In this document: positions 11,297 through 20,344 of the stretch, in pieces
How the letters are laid out: each line of letters starts with the position of its first letter
Position numbering within the stretch: position 1 is the first letter of the stretch
Assembly: GCF_963678635.1 (NCBI RefSeq)
Contig: NC_087062.1
Span: forward strand, 46,897,758 to 46,961,757
DNA: 64,000 nt
Direction of reading: 5' to 3'
From: Symsagittifera roscoffensis
Lineage: Eukaryota; Xenacoelomorpha; Acoela; Convolutidae
The notes under the pieces: model-generated
The model's input: only the letters and a program-made list of their open reading frames with translations
Databases searched by the model: none
Told to the model about the DNA's origin: nothing
Program-made: the position numbers and the translations under genes

Positions 11297-12289
11297 ATGG
11301 TCCGACGAAACGCCCGTCTCCTAATTTCAGCGCTTGTAGTTCTAACCTTTCTTTATTATCTGTTCAAAGACGACGGAGACAAAAGTAATTCTACAGATTC
11401 TCTTAATGGTCTTCATACTCGACATTTGGATGAGGATGCAGGTGAAGACAGTTTTGATTATGACAAAGTCAACCAAACCGAGGAAGACTACGGGCCAGAA
11501 GATAAAACGAAGAAAAAACGCTTTCCGACAGTTCTCATCATAGGCTCCCAGAAAAGCGGAACCACGTCCCTTCTCAAGTTCCTACTTTTTCACCCCACAT
11601 TAGTCGGCCCTCATAGAGAACTGCATTATTTTGACAAGCAAGCAAACGGAAAAAACTACGAGCTATACTTGAGACAGATGCCAAAATCTTGGCAACATCA
11701 AATAACAATTGAGAAAACGCCAAATTATTTGACAAAGGTAGAATCTGCCGAGCGCGTGTTGAAGTACCAGCAGCACCTAGGAGTAGATCTCAAACTCATC
11801 CTGATTGTGCGAGATCCAATCCGCCGATCCATTTCACACGCTTTCCACACAAAAGCACATCACCGAATTGACCTAAAAAATTTGACCTCCGAAGTTATAG
11901 CCGATAATTCTATCTATAGACGCAGCTCACTCTATGGTGAACACTTTCAAAGGTGGTTGAATTACTTCAGAAGAGACCAGTTCCTTATTTTGGACGGAGA
12001 AAAGTTTGCAAAAGAAAACCCGACCAGTACATTGAGACAGGTAGAGGATTTTTTGGGGATCATGCACATGTTTAAAGAGGATGATTTTGGATTTAATGAA
12101 GACAAAGGGTTCTACTGCTACAATCCCACGGACTACTGTTTCCCCAAGCACAGGGGGCATTCTTCCTACCCCCAAAAGTTGACCCCTGCTGGAAAAAAGA
12201 TATTAACAGGCGTTTTTGAGAAGGATTTGGAGAAGTTCTGGCACTTGTCTGGCGTGAACTATAATTGGGTTCTCGGAGCAGATGTATAA
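11297..12289 (+). CDS. Heparan sulfate glucosamine 3-O-sulfotransferase-like (HS3ST family)
   Basis: This 330-residue single-exon protein should transfer sulfate from PAPS to the 3-OH of glucosamine in heparan sulfate in the Golgi lumen. Residues 8-23 form a short signal-anchor segment after a basic start (MVRRNAR), giving type II topology. An acidic stem (about 25-75) follows. The PAPS 5'-phosphosulfate loop is GSQKSGTTS at 83-91 (Lys86). The family motif RELHYFD at 107-113 places the likely catalytic base at Glu108, and EKTP lies at 139-142. The 3'-phosphate-binding stretch RDPIRRSIS spans 172-180 (Arg172, Ser180). KGFYCYNPTDYC carries the usual disulfide pair (Cys274, Cys281), followed by the basic KHRGH substrate region. 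Length matches the family (about 300-400 residues). The start has a good context (aaaaATGG). The exact 3-OST subtype cannot be decided by eye. Confidence 0.93.
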   Translation: MVRRNARLLISALVVLTFLYYLFKDDGDKSNSTDSLNGLHTRHLDEDAGEDSFDYDKVNQTEEDYGPEDKTKKKRFPTVLIIGSQKSGTTSLLKFLLFHPTLVGPHRELHYFDKQANGKNYELYLRQMPKSWQHQITIEKTPNYLTKVESAERVLKYQQHLGVDLKLILIVRDPIRRSISHAFHTKAHHRIDLKNLTSEVIADNSIYRRSSLYGEHFQRWLNYFRRDQFLILDGEKFAKENPTSTLRQVEDFLGIMHMFKEDDFGFNEDKGFYCYNPTDYCFPKHRGHSSYPQKLTPAGKKILTGVFEKDLEKFWHLSGVNYNWVLGADV

Positions 12290-12546
12290 GTATATAAGAA
12301 GTTACTGAGTTTTTACCAGTGTTTTGAATATTTTGTCATTTTAATCAGTATTTTACTTGAATCAATTTTTTGTGGCTTTTTTGTTTCAGCCACGTGATTA
12401 TGTGGTGGGACGAAGATTTTAGAAAGTATGCTGTTTTACGGATGGATTCAAGTCAAAAAGAAAAATGAATTTTATGCTCGTTCTAACTGTACCTTATTAT
12501 TAGCACCGTGATTACAATTTAAAAAAATGACTACTAAAACTATTTC

Positions 12547-12552
12547 AATAAA
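12547..12552 (+). terminator. Likely poly(A) signal of the sulfotransferase gene
   Basis: AATAAA lies 258 bases after the stop codon and is the first clear canonical hexamer downstream. A 3' UTR of about 270-290 nt would result. Confidence 0.5.
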
Positions 12553-13175
12553 AATACAACACGCACGCAAAAATTAAAAAAGATAGCCGAATGCTGTAGA
12601 AGTAGCACCTAATGTTCCGATCACCTTCATAAAAGAAAACCGATAAATTTCCCATCACATGTCGTTTTAAGTGTCGTCGAAAGTGTCATTTTTTAGTGTC
12701 GTTAATTAGTTTCGTCAAGCGAACTTTGACGTAATCGACAACAGGTGTCTTTGAAAAATGACTGACAAAAAAAGACAAAAGTAAAACTTTTCGAAAATGT
12801 TTTTTTTTTGCAGAAAAACTCTTTAATTTTTTGCAGAAAAACTCTTGGATTTTTAAAATTGAAATCAGGCTTTCAATACTAATTTTTCCGGAGTTAAACT
12901 AAGTTTGGATAGAGTTAATTTTGATCTTGCAGCTTTTGTGTGTAGAAGTATAATTACGACTGGTTGCAAAAGATAGAAATCAATGTTGATTCATTCCCGG
13001 TTAATTAATGAGTTCACTGCAAATCTTAGTTCATAATTCTTCACTGCATCAAATTACTCTTAGTTGACGATGATTGATTGTACATTGCCGGCCCTCATTG
13101 ATCCCTTGATCAAAAATTAAGGCGAATAGAGAGAAATGCTTGGTTTAGAATTATGTTAATACAAGGGCAATTTTC
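12553..13175. other. Intergenic, no gene seen
   Basis: AT-rich sequence with a short direct repeat ('tttgcagaaaaactctt' twice near 12808-12846). No coding region or element was recognised before the BEL/Pao relic. Confidence 0.45.
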
Positions 13176-13400
13176 CTAATTTGACGATTGGCCGTATTGT
13201 TGTTTTGAGTTTCCAGTACTAACTATTGCAACTCGGACTAATTCATCATTTCCTGGCAAAACATCAAGCACCAATCCCAATGGCCACATTAGAAGTGGTG
13301 AGTTATCCAAAATAAAAACCAAATCGCTTTTTAAGTTAATTTGTTCTAAGCAGTTTGAAGTTGATTGAGATATTCCTTTGTCCATCGCTTCCAAAAACAA
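13176..13400 (-). pseudogene. BEL/Pao C-terminal domain (DUF5641-like) fragment
   Basis: The fragment contains DLVFILDNSPLLMWPLGLV followed by PGNDELVRVAIV, which matches the domain that follows the integrase in Pao-type polyproteins (consensus D-L-V ... W-P-L-G-R-V ... G-x-D-x-x-V-R-V). It is 70-75 codons long. Confidence 0.75.
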
Positions 13401-13913
13401 CAGTTAAACCGCTTTGTTGGACTCTTTTCATCAATTTCCAAACTGTTCTTGCTTATATCACAAACCATAGGCAATTGATATGTATTAAAACCGTTGTTTA
13501 GCCTTGAAGGTGTGAGTGAATGGAGGTCTGCCGAATCATTTGATAGTGATGCAAGTGACCTGGAGTTAAGAATACTCTCTGCTTAACAAACGATTGTGTA
13601 AATTTCATCTAAATGTAGCTCGGCAATTGTTCCAAAAATTTTCCTCATTGACAATTTCGAGATTTAACGGCTGCCTCCCATAAACCACCAAAATGAGCTG
13701 TCCATACAGGTACCATATACCAGTTAAGTCCTATATCACGATTTAAATGAATTACTATTTCCCTAAATTTTAACCAAAAGTTTCCGTACTTTCAATAACT
13801 AAGTAGTTAACCCCTTGAAATTAGAACCATTGTCAGAAAACAGTTTTGAAAGACATTACCTTCGGGCTATAAATCTCCGAATTGTTTTCATGGATTCTTG
13901 AACATCTAGTGAA

Positions 13914-14120
13914 TTAGCGCAGTCGAGGTGCACAGCTTTTGATGATAAGCAAATAAATACCACCAAGTAGCATTTTTTTAGTACTGCCATTTTTGTAGAA
14001 AAGTTGACCTGCAAAATCTATACCAACATTAGAAAATGGAGGGGAAGAACTTACTCGTTCATGCGGTAGGTCACCAATGAATTGTGTCATATTTCTCGAA
14101 CTGAATCCAAAACAATGCAT
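13914..14120 (-). pseudogene. BEL/Pao integrase fragment
   Basis: It reads GDLPHERVSSSPPFSNVGID followed by FAGQLF, the highly conserved start of the Pao integrase catalytic core (the Asp of 'VGIDFAG' is the first catalytic aspartate). The frame breaks after 'LIIKSCAPRL', where the family has 'CL..RAIHLEL' around its structural core. Confidence 0.8.
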
Positions 14121-14894
14121 TTGCTAATTATTTCTGGCAATATTTTTGCTCCTAAAATCCAAAACTTTTGCCTTGGATGCGCAACAGTATTGTTTGCATT
14201 AATATGTTTTTAACCTTCATGGCTATCAACCAAAATTAATTTCGAAAAATGAATTTTTCCGGGTAAATTGATTTGAAACTTTGCGGATTGACTCAAACAG
14301 TCAGCAGCTGCAACCGTCCTCCTACTTTTATTAGACTAGAATCATCGAGAAAAGATTATTACCGAAATAGTTTCGAAGTATTAATGATCGGGTTTTTATT
14401 TCACTGGCAGTCGATTTCATTTCGGAACTAAGTTTTTGTATGTCTTGCACTAATAACTGTATAGCCTCTGAACATATTTTGTTTTCGTCAATTTTCTACT
14501 TCCTAGAGTTTCCGACCAACCGAATTGTTAATTTGGTTAACTTAATGCATTTCTGATAACCAGGCTTACTTTCAAAACTGATAAAAATTGTTTTCACAGA
14601 AGTGTTTCTTTTGAACTCATTACAACATCCGTTTTCTACATTAGTTGTACCAGAGCTATTGATTTGGACATCATTACTGCTTTCATTTTCGATACACGCC
14701 AAAGATTTATCGACAAATTTTCTTTTGTTTTCTTACGGGCCTTCTTTCATAATATGAGGTTGATCAACTCTTGGGTCTTAATGGGCCTTGTTAAAAAATC
14801 TGCAGGGTTTTCATGAGCGGGTACGTGCAACCCAATTAAGTTTGGGAAACTTCTCTGATTTTTTTGCCACACTATTTGCAGGAAAAGTAGAAAA

Positions 14895-15155
14895 TTAGAT
14901 GGGAATGAATCTTATCCATGATAAAGCAATAGTCAAATCGCTGTATGCTAAAGTTTTCACTGGAAACTTTAACGAGCTCAAAGCTTGTAGGAAAATATTT
15001 AACAGTTTCGTGCCTAAAACCATAGAACAAAGCTCTAGTCTAGGAATTGAAACAGTTTTCTTTAGTGCTAATCTGGATTTGGATGGAACAAGTCTGCAAA
15101 TAAGTTTTTCCCTGAATTTTGTTCTGGAGTAGACAGCGCAAAACAAGCATCGCAA
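14895..15155 (-). pseudogene. BEL/Pao RNase H fragment
   Basis: It contains KSRLALKKTVSIPRLELCSM and 'YSDLTIALSWI', matching the Pao RNase H signature in which IPRLEL supplies the catalytic Glu. In 'YSDLTIALSWI' the family's W-T/S-D-S is degraded. The segment to 14496 (open frame 14496-14702) lies between RNase H and integrase but is not recognisable. Confidence 0.8.
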
Positions 15156-15329
15156 AATAAATGCAATTCAACTTCCCGTAAGTTGTCTGTAGATACAAAT
15201 CTTAGTTGTTTTTAGCTGGGATAAAAAAACCTTAATCATCGATACAGTTTCTGAATTGCGATGCAATTTCAATTTCTACATGATTGTCCCAAACATGTTC
15301 AGCACTCCAAGTCATTTAAAATAAAATTT

Positions 15330-15620
15330 AGGGCGTAACAGTAAGATGAGTTACTAAACCCATGGGGTCAAAAACTTTACCCAATTTGCTCGAAATTCTC
15401 CTTCTAGTTATAATTGCTGAACTAAGTCGTTGCAACTTCTCCTTAACAGGCAAAATTGCAGGTTCAGTGGACAAAGAGACTCAGTGGACAAAATTGATTC
15501 CATAATTACCTATTTTTTCTCCGATTTTTTTTTCTAAGTTGATTTTGTTAGTGGCAGTAAGGCTATACTCCAAAAAAATGTCTGTTTCATTTTTTTCGTT
15601 TGACTGAAAGTGAAAACTAT
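15330..15620 (-). pseudogene. BEL/Pao RT-RNase H connection fragment
   Basis: On the minus strand, RRRISSKLGKVFDPMGLVTH is read at about 15412-15345, matching the conserved 'K-R-x-x-L-S-x-I-x-x-x-F-D-P-L-G-L' junction after the Pao reverse transcriptase. Upstream (to about 15580) are LEYSLTATNKINLEKKIGEK and related residues without clear motifs. Confidence 0.7.
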
Positions 15621-15836
15621 CTTAGTAATAAAAAGATTAGCATTTTTATGTACATTGCTTGGTATCTGGTCTAGGACTTTTTTACAATTACTCGACCATT
15701 TCCGTATTTTCATTCCTGATTACTTTAGAGCATCAATAATTCCATGGTAGAGTTTCATTGTTTTCTCAAAGCAACCAATACCACCCAAAAAACTTAACTG
15801 CTTTTTTTTCTTCCCTTTTTGACCTCTCTATCAATG

Positions 15837-16690
15837 CTGAAGTCAGACAAATCATCATTAATAACCTTGATAGCAGGATCGGAACTTTACAAAACTTCAT
15901 AAAATACCCGCGTCAGGGGCAGTTTTTAATTTCATCACTGGCTTTCGAACGCCGAAAAGTTCGATGATAATTTCTATCTTTTTTAGTCTAGTTCTACTTC
16001 TCGTTACGATTTCGGAAAACCATATTTTGGAAAAATTGAATTTTTAAAGCATTTCTAGTAGATCTGGTTGTTGTTTTGGCCCGACCAAAAGGCAATCATT
16101 CAAAATTTTTCCGTTAGATGGTTTTACCGATCTGTTAACAACAGCGCGACATTAGGTCTTGACTGAAATTTGTTTCCAAATTGCATGATGTGGCATCACA
16201 TAATATTTAACCGCAGATAGATATTTATCTTTTTCTGGTACTTTTTCAATATGACCTGTGGAAATCAGACGAATCATTAAGAAACCTGATGGCATGATCG
16301 GAACTTTACGAAACTTCAGAAAATACCCTCGTCGGGGTAATTTTTGATTTCATCTTTGGCTTTCGAACGCCGAAAAGTTTGATGATAATTTCTATCTTTT
16401 TAAAGTATTTCTACTTGTCGATACATTTTCGGAAAACCCTATTTTGGAAAACTTGAATTTTTAAAGCATTTCTAGCAGATCTGGTTGATGTTTTGGCCCG
16501 ACCAAAAGACAATCATTCAAACTTTTTCCGTTGGATGGTTTACCGATCCGTTAACAACATTTGGTCGTGACTGAATTTTGTTTCCAAACCGCATGATGTG
16601 ACATCACATAATATTTAACCGCAGATAGGTAATTATTTTTTCTGGTACTTTTTCAATCTGACCTAAGGAAATCATTTCCTCGAAAAAAAG
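15837..16690 (-). pseudogene. BEL/Pao reverse transcriptase fragment, internally duplicated in tandem
   Basis: Two ~425-bp copies (about 15837-16260 and 16262-16690) align throughout; for example 'tcgaacgccgaaaagtt' starts at 15945 and 16373. Each encodes, on the minus strand, the RT motif block 'YVMPHHAIWKQ' and 'KILNDCLLVGPKQQPDLLEM' (family: YLPHHxV, then SLNDxLLxGPxL). The copies have diverged by substitutions and small indels, so the duplication is old. The catalytic YxDD motif was not found. Confidence 0.75.
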
Positions 16691-16794
16691 ATAAATTGTT
16701 TTTTGGCTTCTTCGGTTTTTCCGATTTTAGTTTCTTTGTTACGCTGTTCTTGACGTTTACCCTATATCCGGCGAAAATTCTCCAGTATTTTCAT

Positions 16795-17055
16795 TCAGAA
16801 CTGATTTTGATGGTTTAAAATGTAATCTGACATTTTTTCGATTTTTCTCGAAGTTTTTGTTGTTTTATCAAAATGTTCAGTATACATACTTTTATCATCA
16901 TTGAATTTGGCTGCCTGTGACTCATGTATACTTTCTTTTTTCCGAAAACCTTGTAGTTTTTCTAGGTCTTGATCAACAAAATTATTTTCTGATAATTTCT
17001 CAAAGATGCATTGTTTAAACATGTGTTGGGAGTAGCCCACAAACTGTCCAACCAA
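16795..17055 (-). pseudogene. BEL/Pao pre-reverse-transcriptase fragment
   Basis: It contains NFVDQDLEKLQGFRKKESIH, which resembles the 'D-x-x-L-E-x-L-x-x-F-W-x-L-E-S-I-G' stretch that precedes the Pao RT. It is consistent in position and order but is weaker than the other fragments. Confidence 0.55.
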
Positions 17056-17160
17056 AAGAAGTTTCGGTCATACAAAAAGACTTCGAACCAAAAGAACTTC
17101 AAGTGTCTAGTTATGCACGTAGTTTTATTGCTCTATTTGTTTTGTCAAGGGCAAAAACTT

Positions 17161-17448
17161 CTACAGTAGGCAGCTTGAAAAATTCAAACTACTACAGACT
17201 AAGTCATAATTGTTTATAACGAGACTTTCTTTTTCAAAACTGTCAAGTAAAATTGTGAGATGTTTTTCATGGCATATTCTACAGCGTGATTCGTGAAAAC
17301 AGTCATATAGAGGGCGTTTAGGTAAGCAATTTATACAAAAGTTTGAATTTTGAACCTGGTCATACTGCTCAATAGCACTCACAAGTAAAATTGATGAATA
17401 GGTCGACTTTTTATTCCTCTTCCAAAAATAACAGATGCGAAGCTGCAC
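17161..17448 (-). pseudogene. BEL/Pao gag-end zinc-knuckle fragment
   Basis: It contains CINCLPKRPLYDCFHESRCR followed by ICHEKHLTILL. The C..C...C...C..C..KH spacing is that of the zinc-knuckle pair common at the end of Pao gag ('C-x-x-C-x-x-x-H-H-T-L-L-H' type). The gag N-terminal part is missing. Confidence 0.65.
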
Positions 17449-17504
17449 TTTGCAAACACGCAGGACCTACTTCACGATCTCCCCTTTCAAGAAAATGAGG
17501 GGGA

Positions 17505-17690
17505 GATTGTTAAGCAGATTAATTGCAGCGAATTTTCGACTAATCAGAATGCAGCCAAATTCGAATTTACATACAACTTGGAATTTACTGTTTCTCTAGT
17601 TGGAATTTACTGTTTCTTTACAGGGGTGCAAATTTTTTAGTAGATACAATAGGGGGGGGGGGGGATTGTTAGGTAGATCCAACATGAGCT
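17505..17690. repeat. LTR-edge-like debris with G-rich tracts
   Basis: The G-rich run 'gaaaatgagggggagat' is followed by TGTTAAGCAGATTAATTG (17509). A poly-G run is followed by TGTTAGGTAGATCCAACA (17669). Each looks like a polypurine tract followed by an LTR start. The intervening block ('ttcgactaatcagaatgcag') is repeated at about 18450-18480 with the same layout. Orientation would be +, opposite to the adjacent BEL/Pao coding relic, so they may belong to a different insertion. Confidence 0.4.
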
Positions 17691-17737
17691 TCAAGAAGGC
17701 ACAATAATAAATTAAGACGAAAAGCTTTGAAAATTAA

Positions 17738-17830
17738 AATGCGCCGACTTCTGGATTCGAACCTTATTTAGAAAGACCCTTTAGAGTGCTCGCCTTGCTG
17801 ATATAGTTAATACTCTTAAATATCAATGCG
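17738..17830 (-). repeat. tRNA-like pseudogene or SINE head
   Basis: The reverse complement contains 'tatatcagcaaggcgagcac' (A/D-arm-like) and 'aaGGTTCGAATCCag' (B box). The stems do not pair well enough for a functional tRNA. Confidence 0.4.
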
Positions 17831-17939
17831 CTTCCATGAAACGATTCACACACCAGCTAAGACACACAAGATGTGCAAAACAGTTATACTGAATTTCAAT
17901 CCGCACCAGTGTAACTTGTAAGTTAGGTTGGAAAATGCG

Positions 17940-18210
17940 CAGGGGCGGATCTAGGATTTTCTCTAGGGGGATTTTCAAAAAAAAATTTCAAAAATTCACC
18001 GACCTTTTTTAGATCGACAAAAATGATTTTCCGAGCTCTCCCAAAGCACTACAAAGACTCTGTTTCGAAGGCGCCTTTAAAAAATTTCAGGTGCCGTCAC
18101 CAAAAATGGATATCTCAAAATAGTACTAAGGTGGGACCCTTTGGATCGGCAGGGTGTCGAATCCCTGAAAGGGGGTGTCCACCAACTCCCCTACCCCAAA
18201 TCGGCCCCTG
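17940..18210 (+). mobile_element. MITE, full-length copy, hAT-like termini
   Basis: It begins CAGGGGCGGATCTAGG and ends CCCCAAATCGGCCCCTG, whose reverse complement begins CAGGGGCCGATTTGGGG. The 271-bp element is flanked by aaaatgcg / aaagtggg (6 of 8 matching), which could be a decayed 8-bp target duplication. Termini of the CAGGGGCGGAT type with 8-bp duplications are known for hAT MITEs; that assignment is inference. Related copies are at 5888, 9221 and 18336. Confidence 0.75.
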
Positions 18211-18287
18211 AAAGTGGGTACTTTTGTAATAACACAAGCGTTTGCTTGTAAATCAATTTGCGCTCAAGCACTTTGGATCTACTTAAC

Positions 18288-18315
18288 AATTACCCCTTTC
18301 AAGAAAGGGGTAATT
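18288..18315. repeat. Perfect 28-bp hairpin at an LTR-like end
   Basis: Arms AATTACCCCTTTC and GAAAGGGGTAATT are exactly complementary around a two-base centre. It directly follows the TTAACA end of the candidate LTR. Confidence 0.7.
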
Positions 18316-18335
18316 AGAAATTAGTTCAAGTTAGT

Positions 18336-18437
18336 CCGAGGCGGATCTAGGATTTTCTCGAAGGGGACGAATTTTCAAAAAAAATTCAAAAATTTTACCG
18401 ACTTTTTTTTAGGTGGACCAAATTGATTTTTTCGCCT
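18336..18437 (+). repeat. Truncated MITE left end
   Basis: 'ccgaggcggatctaggattt' followed by 'tctcgaagggg' and 'ggtggaccaaattgattttt' matches the left third of the 9221 and 17940 copies. It then stops abruptly at retroelement-like sequence. Confidence 0.6.
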
Positions 18438-18600
18438 CTGAGGCTAGTTGCATTTTCGACCAATCAGAACGCAGCAACATTTGAATTATTAATAAACGCT
18501 GAAGTGCTAATGAAGTGATTTTTTTATAGTAGTGGCAACTCTGTACTAGATACCCTGGGGGTGACGATTGTTAAGCAGATCCAGCACTTTCACGTCAAAA
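18438..18600. repeat. Second copy of LTR-edge-like block
   Basis: 'ttgcattttcgaccaatcag' to 'ctgggggtgacgat' followed by TGTTAAGCAGATCCAG parallels 17520-17690 in order and content, including the G-rich tract before TGTTA. Confidence 0.4.
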
Positions 18601-20244
18601 GTCATTTGATTTTTTGCTAACCAATTGCGTTATTTGCTTTCCATTTAATAAATGATTTAAAGTGAAATAAAGAATGAATCTAGTGTGACTTGAAGAAAAT
18701 TTTGAGTGAACAATATTATTGAAAAAACAAACTAACAAACAAACCGTTCTTTAAAAACTTAGATTCTTCTTTTTGTTCTTTAAAACTTACTAACTTGAAA
18801 CAACAGAACGAAATTATAGCATACTAAACCTCTTTTATTTTCAAAGATGAACCTTTTCTGTAAATTATTTGAGGAAATTGAACTAATTGAGACAATTCAT
18901 CTCCATAAAAATGTCGATGATAATGTCCCTAAACCAACATTGCATATTAATCCTATCCATTATCAGAGTTGAGCAGCAGAGTAGTGATTCTAATAGTCTT
19001 TGCTTCTTAAACAGTTTCCTCTTGCTTGAAGTCAAAAGCTAGTTTAAAAATAAATTCACAATTATTAATTACTGAAATTAAAAATTATTGATCAAAATAA
19101 ATATACATCAATATGAACAGGGTTAGGTTGAGATAAACTGCGATGAACTTTTCACAAGCTTAATCTACACGTTCAGGGAACAATTTTTAAAATAGAAACA
19201 GGGGTTCCAAAAGGAAAACATGTCTAAGTATACTACTATACATGCGTATTAGTACAACTCAGTGAAGTGAATTTGACGTTAGCAGAAACTCTCGTTCTCA
19301 AAAGTAGGTTGGTAATGCAATCCCATTTCAATGAATTTGACATTCATTCAACTTCTCGAATAACTGACTAAAAACATAGCCAACAGGCAGTTGGAAAAAA
19401 CGTGGAAGAATGAAACCGAAAAAAAAATTTGATTGAAAACTTTTGAACATTTTTCATTCGAATTTAGAAGACATAACATATCACGTTAAAGCCCTTTGAA
19501 TTTCAAGGACGTTTTATGAGTGATACTTCTTTCGTATAAAAATCCCATTTAGAAAAAGCTAGACCAAACTGTATTTTTTTTCAATCCGCTGTGAATTCAG
19601 AAAAATAAAGCCCTTTTTTGAAAGTAGAAGTCATTTGCGTTTTTCACAAATTATTCACTTTTGCTGCTTGCTAGTGGAGTTTGCCTTCATGTAATAGAGG
19701 AAACGAAGTGAACCTAAACAGAAATCACAAGTCAATCGCAAAGGACCTATAAATCATCAGGACCTATAAAAGTGAAAATCACTTCGTTCTTTTACACTTA
19801 AATTGAAACCAATTTAAACGCAATCTAACAGCGAGCCACGATGCAATATCTCTCGGTCTCTCTCGCTATCTCGTCTGTACCTTCTAGCATCGTGACACTG
19901 AACTAATGCAGCACCGAAAACGATCAACGAAACACAACAACACTGCTATCTAATTTTAATGTACACAGAAGGAAACAGACTAACAAGTAAACTACCCATA
20001 GCAGAGCCAAGAGTTTTGGAATCCATTCCCAAATTGCTCGATTGATAATATACAAAATAGCATGCGTAAATCATTTGAAACAAGACCGTAAAGGTTCGAA
20101 CTATTTTGTTCTTCTTCTCAAAATGAAAGGGACTGTCAGATGCAAATTGCCACTGTACACAACCTGGTATAGAGTCGTTTGTCATATTCATGATAACTAA
20201 AAACAAGTTTCCTGCTGTTATAATGGGATGAGTATGTTTCGGTT
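18601..20244. other. Region between retroelement debris and metallopeptidase stop; includes likely 3' UTR
   Basis: No coding region is recognisable. The part nearest 20244 is probably the 3' UTR of the minus-strand metallopeptidase, but I could not place a convincing poly(A) signal. A CT-rich stretch at 19837-19894 is bracketed by the inverted octamers CACGATGC and GCATCGTG. Confidence 0.45.
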
Positions 20245-20344
20245 TTACCATACTGCGCATTTTTCCTGGGGATTCATAGGAGTGTTGCGCTTGCAGTTGA
20301 ACGCCTCTGCAAATTCTTTCAAGTTTGACACTGCACCCGGCACT
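20245..20344 (-). CDS. M13 peptidase exon n: C-terminus
   Basis: Starts by completing the substrate-binding Arg, then [20 protein letters not shown], and ends EKCAVW followed by TAA. The C-x-x-W terminus is the M13 family hallmark and shows the gene is complete at its 3' end. Confidence 0.96.

Larger units (their letters stand above)
13176..17448 (-). pseudogene. BEL/Pao LTR retrotransposon relic (gag knuckle to DUF5641)
   Basis: Reading the minus strand from 17448 downward, protein fragments appear in the order of a BEL/Pao polyprotein: a gag-end zinc-knuckle region (17448-17161), a pre-RT stretch (17055-16795), reverse transcriptase pieces (about 16640-15330), RNase H (15155-14895), integrase (14120-13914) and the C-terminal DUF5641-like domain (13400-13176). 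The fragments lie in different frames with many stops, and the RT N-terminal part is tandemly duplicated, so it is dead. No aspartic protease motif was recognised. It is unrelated to the flanking host genes and its orientation is opposite to that of the sulfotransferase gene. Confidence 0.9.
17669..18288. repeat. Candidate solo LTR (TGTTA...TAACA), ~620 bp
   Basis: The segment begins TGTTAGGTAGATCC and ends GGATCTACTTAACA, i.e. TG...CA ends with short inverted termini. It contains the 17940-18210 MITE as a later insertion. On the minus strand at 17830-17740 there is also a tRNA-like box B (GGTTCGAATCC). No matching second LTR was identified with certainty; 18569 (TGTTAAGCAGATCC) is a third edge. 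Confidence 0.35.
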
